A stretch of 64,000 bases of DNA, from contig NZ_FONG01000005.1 in the NCBI RefSeq assembly GCF_900112845.1, forward strand, positions 186,001-250,000, given 5' to 3'. A program made the position numbers and the translations under genes. Origin of the DNA: Actinacidiphila alni. Lineage in GTDB: Bacteria; Actinomycetota; Actinomycetes; Streptomycetales; Streptomycetaceae. Below, one piece after another: positions 58,943 to 64,000 of this stretch. The first letter of the stretch is position 1. Every line of letters starts with the position of its first letter. Below the pieces are notes generated by a model. The model was not told the DNA's origin, did no database searches, and was given only the letters and a program-made list of their open reading frames with translations.

Positions 58943-59308
58943 TCAGGCGTGGGAGGGGCTGGCCTCGGGTTCGACGTCGGCGTCGAGGTCGAGCTCGTCG
59001 TCGTCCGCGGCATCGGAAGCCGGAACCCGCGAGCGCGAGCGCCCCATCATCGCCTCACGATCGTCCTCGGTGAGCCCGCCCCAGACCCCGTAGGGCTCGC
59101 GGACGGCGAGGGCGTGGGTGGCGCATTCCGCGCGGACGGGGCACCGCATGCACACCTCTTTGGCGGATGCCTCGCGCGCGCTCCGGGCGGCGCCCCGCTC
59201 GCCCTCGGGGTGGAAGAAGAGCGAGCTGTCGACGCCTCGGCAGGCGGCCACGAGCTGCCAGTCCCAGAGGTCGGCGTTCGGGCCGGGAAGGCGGGAGAAG
59301 TCTGCCAT
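58943..59308 (-). CDS. WhiB-like (Wbl) regulator
   Basis: The protein has 121 residues. Four Cys in AACRGVD, KEVCMRCPVRAEC (CxxC-x5-C) bind a [4Fe-4S] cluster. The GVWGGLTEDDREAM turn and the basic GRSRSRV segment follow. An acidic tail ends it. GAGGGGAC precedes the ATG. Wbl proteins act with sigma factors in actinobacterial development and stress. Divergence from bldM and the family suggest a developmental role; I cannot name the exact member. Confidence 0.92.
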   Translation of the reverse strand: MADFSRLPGPNADLWDWQLVAACRGVDSSLFFHPEGERGAARSAREASAKEVCMRCPVRAECATHALAVREPYGVWGGLTEDDREAMMGRSRSRVPASDAADDDELDLDADVEPEASPSHA

Positions 59309-59364
59309 TGCTTGTCCCCTCGGAAGGTCTCTGTCGGTCAAGGGAGGAGCCCGCGTCTCGACCG

Positions 59365-59389
59365 TACATCTACTGTCGTAGTAGATGTA
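59365..59389. promoter_or_regulatory. Perfect 25-bp inverted repeat between wbl and bldM
   Basis: Ten-base arms TACATCTACT and AGTAGATGTA are separated by GTCGT. It lies 57 bases upstream of the wbl start in an AT-rich patch, a classical operator shape. The regulator is unknown. Confidence 0.75.
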
Positions 59390-59619
59390 AATATGACTCA
59401 TCGCCAATCTAGTGGCGAATAGCCCACAAGGCGCGAAAGAGCGGCCAAACAGTGCAAAGTGCGACATACAACCCGTTCGGCAGTATCCGGGCGGCGCCCA
59501 TCGAGCGCAGATGAATCGTTCCGCCTCCGAAATACCGCCCGTCTCACCCGTCTGACCTGCGGCACCGGCATTCCGTGCCCGCATGATCACGTAGAGTGCC
59601 GAAGGCCGTCGGCAAACTT

Positions 59620-59647
59620 CGTAACTCTTTCGGGTGAGGGTCGTTGA
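59620..59647 (+). promoter_or_regulatory. BldN-type (sigma BldN) promoter of bldM
   Basis: CGTAAC (59620-59625) and CGTTGA (59642-59647) with a 16-base spacer match the promoter that sigma BldN is known to use for bldM in Streptomyces coelicolor. Confidence 0.88.
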
Positions 59648-59770
59648 GTCTGGCGGAAGCGGTTGGCGGACAAACGAATCGGGCAGGTGCCCGAGCCCGT
59701 CAGCCTCAACGGTGAACATTCGTACAGCCTGGAGGCACAACGTGACGCGGTTCAGCTGCGGAGGGCGGTC

Positions 59771-60382
59771 ATGACTTCCGTCCTCGTCTGCGACGACTCC
59801 CCGCTCGCCCGAGAGGCCCTGCGCCGCGCGGTGGCCACCGTGCCCGGCGTCGAGCGCGTGACCACGGCCGCCAACGGCGAGGAAGTCCTCCGCCGCTGGG
59901 GTGCCGACCGGTCGGACCTGATCCTGATGGACGTCCGGATGCCCGGCCTCGGCGGGGTGGAGACCGTACGCCGGCTGCTGTCCGCGGACCCCGGCGCCCG
60001 GATCATCATGCTCACGGTCGCCGAGGACCTGGACGGGGTGGCCCTGGCCGTCGCCGCCGGTGCCCGCGGCTACCTGCACAAGGACGCCTCGCGCGCCGAA
60101 CTGCGCGCCACCGTCACGCAGGCGCTCGCCGACCCCACCTGGCGGCTGGCCCCGCGGCGGCTGCGCTCGGCCGAGATGGGCGCCGCGCCCACCCTGACCG
60201 CCCGCGAGATCCAGGTCCTCGAAGGCATGAGCCACGGCCGGTCCAACGCCGAGATCGGCCGCGAGCTGTTCCTGTCCGAGGACACCGTCAAGACGCACGC
60301 GCGGCGGCTGTTCAAGAAGCTCGGCGCGTCCGACCGGGCCCACGCCGTGGCGCTCGGTTTCCGCTGGGGCCTGGTCCGCTGA
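59771..60382 (+). CDS. bldM: Developmental response regulator BldM
   Basis: BldM (203 residues) is an atypical response regulator needed for aerial mycelium and spores. The receiver has VLVCDDSPLAREALRRAV, Asp54 in LILMDVRMPGLGG, Thr in MLTVAEDL and Lys in YLHKDAS. The LuxR-type helix-turn-helix is LTAREIQVLEGMSHGRSNAE and FLSEDTVKTHARRLFKKLG. GGAGGG five bases before the ATG fixes the start. In known BldM, Asp54 phosphorylation is not required. Its neighbours (wbl, ECF sigma, guaB) match the known streptomycete locus. Confidence 0.95.
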   Translation: MTSVLVCDDSPLAREALRRAVATVPGVERVTTAANGEEVLRRWGADRSDLILMDVRMPGLGGVETVRRLLSADPGARIIMLTVAEDLDGVALAVAAGARGYLHKDASRAELRATVTQALADPTWRLAPRRLRSAEMGAAPTLTAREIQVLEGMSHGRSNAEIGRELFLSEDTVKTHARRLFKKLGASDRAHAVALGFRWGLVR

Positions 60383-60461
60383 CCGGTCGTGCCGTACGCC
60401 CGCGGGCGCGGCCGATACGGCGAAGTCGCCCACAAATCCTCGGTTTCCCGGGGGAGGACGC

Positions 60462-60518
60462 ATGCTTGACGTATGGACTTCCTCGGGGATCGGCGGGGGC
60501 CGCACATGGTGGAGATGA
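60462..60518 (+). other. Possible upstream ORF with three Trp
   Basis: An 18-codon frame [18 protein letters not shown] has a strong ribosome site (GGGGAGGAC five bases before the ATG). Its stop overlaps an in-frame ATG of the downstream sigma frame (ATGA at 60515-60518). It contains three Trp, two adjacent. It could be a leader peptide; translation is unproven. Confidence 0.35.
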
Positions 60519-60550
60519 CAGCGTCGGCTTCGGCCGCACATGGCCCGGCT

Positions 60551-60622
60551 CACAGCGCAGGCCACAACGCGGGCCACAGCGCAGGTCACGGTGCAGGTCA
60601 GGATGTGGGTCACGGCGCGGCC
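60551..60622 (+). repeat. Six tandem 12-base repeats upstream of the ECF sigma gene
   Basis: Units follow CACRGYGCRGGY: 60551, 60563, 60575, 60587, 60599 and 60611, the last two degenerate. If translated in the sigma frame they give a His-Xaa-Ala-Gly repeat. Third-position G/C is only moderate here, so translation is doubtful. Confidence 0.75.
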
Positions 60623-60703
60623 CCCGGCCCCGCGCATAACGCTTCGGCGCAGAAATACGGCCGCGATGACGCGGATCGCGGTGCGGCGAGGCACCATGGG
60701 TGG

Positions 60704-62960
<2,257 letters not shown>

Positions 62961-63004
62961 TGGCTTGCCCTTTTCCCGCACCTCTGCGGAGGAGGGTGCC
63001 CCGT

Positions 63005-63136
63005 AGGGGCGCGGGGAACTGCGCGAGCAACCCGCCACCGGGCCGGTGGTCGCATAAACAACAGCGTCTGCCCCGCTGGGGGCGGTTTTTGACCCGCGCC
63101 ACGGATGTGGCTGAGCGCGCAGTTCCCCGCGCCCCT
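63005..63136. repeat. Dispersed ~130-bp palindromic element, copy D
   Basis: It has the same inverted repeats and core (GCCCC-GCTG-GGGGC, then GG and five T). The inner right part is shared with copy C. It lies in the 267-base gap between guaB and guaB3, both on the plus strand, and so probably terminates guaB. Confidence 0.87.
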
Positions 63137-63227
63137 GATGGTTACCGTCCTCCGCGGGAGGGGCGAGCCCGCCCCCGGGGCGACCGGGGATACTAGGGGG
63201 CGCAGGCCAAACGGAAAGGCACAGGAC

Positions 63228-64000
63228 GTGACAGAGATCGAGATCGGCCGGGGCAAGCGTGGCCGCAGGGCATACAGCTTCGACGACATCGCCGTCGTGC
63301 CCAGTCGGCGCACCCGGGACCCGAAAGAAGTCTCGATCGCCTGGCAGATCGACGCCTACCGCTTCGAGCTGCCGTTCCTCGCGGCGCCGATGGACTCGGT
63401 GGTGTCGCCGGAGACGGCGATCAGGATCGGCAACCTCGGCGGCCTCGGGGTGCTGAACCTGGAGGGTCTGTGGACCCGCTACGACGACCCGGAGCCGCTG
63501 CTCGCGGAGATCTCGGAGCTGGACGACAGCCGGGCCACCGCGCGCCTCCAGGAGATCTACGCGGCGCCGATCCGCGAGGAGCTGATCGGGCAGCGGATCA
63601 AGGAGGTGCGGGACGCGGGCGTGGTGACCGCCGCCGCGCTGTCGCCGCAGCGCACCGCGCAGTTCTCCAAGGCCGTGGTGGACGCGGGCGTCGACCTGTT
63701 CGTGATCCGCGGCACGACCGTCTCGGCCGAGCACGTCTCCGGCTCGCACGAGCCGCTGAACCTCAAGCAGTTCATCTACGAGCTCGACGTGCCGGTGATC
63801 GTCGGCGGCTGCGCCACGTACACCGCCGCCCTGCACCTGATGCGGACCGGCGCCGCGGGCGTCCTGGTCGGCTTCGGCGGCGGCGCGGCGCACACCACGC
63901 GCAATGTGCTGGGCATCCAGGTGCCGATGGCGACCGCGGTCGCCGATGTGGCGGCGGCCCGCCGGGACTACATGGACGAGTCCGGCGGCCGGTACGTGCA
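63228..64000 (+). CDS. GuaB3-type IMP dehydrogenase family protein (partial)
   Basis: At least 257 residues are present; the 3' end is outside the window. It begins VTEIEIGRGKRGRRAYSFDD after GGAAAGGCACAGGAC. AAPMDSVVSPETAIRIGNLG and GGCATYTAALHLMRTGAAGV match the family barrel. CBS domains are absent. Where GuaB has SICTTR, it has GGGAAHTTRNVLGI, so the usual catalytic Cys is missing. Its reaction is uncertain; other bacterial paralogues include GMP reductases. Confidence 0.9.
   Translation, partial: MTEIEIGRGKRGRRAYSFDDIAVVPSRRTRDPKEVSIAWQIDAYRFELPFLAAPMDSVVSPETAIRIGNLGGLGVLNLEGLWTRYDDPEPLLAEISELDDSRATARLQEIYAAPIREELIGQRIKEVRDAGVVTAAALSPQRTAQFSKAVVDAGVDLFVIRGTTVSAEHVSGSHEPLNLKQFIYELDVPVIVGGCATYTAALHLMRTGAAGVLVGFGGGAAHTTRNVLGIQVPMATAVADVAAARRDYMDESGGRYV

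Larger units (their letters stand above)
59309..59770. other. Divergent wbl–bldM control region
   Basis: The 462-base gene-free interval is less GC-rich than its surroundings. It contains the 25-bp inverted repeat near wbl and a BldN-type promoter 120 bases before bldM. A 62-codon frame within it lacks a ribosome site. The mRNA leader of bldM would be about 115 bases from that promoter. Confidence 0.7.

Noticed and set aside
59459-59647. A 62-codon frame in the wbl–bldM gap
   Set aside because: It has no ribosome site, overlaps the BldN promoter and has atypical codon use.
60473-60703. Extending the ECF sigma factor to ATG 60473 with a His-rich N-terminus
   Set aside because: Third-position G/C falls well below that of neighbouring genes and the conserved sigma region starts near residue 78 of that frame. 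It is kept only as a finding.

Overview
The window is high-GC DNA with strong G/C third-position bias. It looks like a chromosomal core segment of a Streptomycetaceae actinobacterium (Streptomyces or a close relative). The evidence is the rpoC–str–S10–spc–alpha ribosomal order, many GTG starts, a GroEL with a His-rich tail beside groES under CIRCE control, and a wbl–bldM–ECF sigma–guaB–guaB3 block with a recognisable BldN-type promoter before bldM. It starts inside rpoC and ends inside the guaB3-type gene.

Layout. 1–5.9 kb: rpoC 3' end, a DUF1707/DUF4190 membrane protein, then rpsL-rpsG-fusA-tuf. 5.9–12.7 kb: a short accessory interval on both strands (PIG-L lipoprotein, two-gene ABC exporter, tiny secreted protein, membrane protein). 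12.7–30.7 kb: rpsJ through rplQ and truA, with secY, adk, map, infA and rpoA. A zinc-type rpsD lies between rpsK and rpoA. 30.7–36.9 kb: Pro-rich membrane protein, ABC-F ATPase, rplM-rpsI, glmM. 36.9–44.4 kb: DUF389 protein, coaA, acpS, nnr, a 534-bp imperfect palindrome, alr, alpha/beta hydrolase, tsaE. 44.4–50.3 kb: degenerate L,D-transpeptidase-like protein, tsaB-rimI-tsaD, small conserved protein, NodB-type deacetylase, methyltransferase. 50.3–52.6 kb: groES-groEL1. 52.6–58.6 kb: accessory enzymes (SDR, two MOSC paralogues, GNAT, class V aminotransferase, LysR). 58.9–64 kb: wbl, bldM, ECF sigma factor, guaB, guaB3.

Most genes serve translation, envelope precursor supply (GlmM, Alr, CoaA, AcpS), the t6A tRNA modification set (TsaB/D/E), chaperones, purine synthesis and developmental control. 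Non-coding DNA carries the least explained signals. A ~130-bp palindromic element occurs four times plus one solo end, always near gene 3' ends, and looks like a bidirectional terminator. A large palindrome fills the nnr–alr gap. The rpsL and rpsJ leaders share a near-identical hairpin at the same distance from their start codons. A long inverted repeat sits between wbl and bldM. Six 12-bp repeats plus a Trp-containing upstream ORF precede the ECF sigma gene. No rRNA, tRNA, CRISPR array, transposase or prophage was seen.
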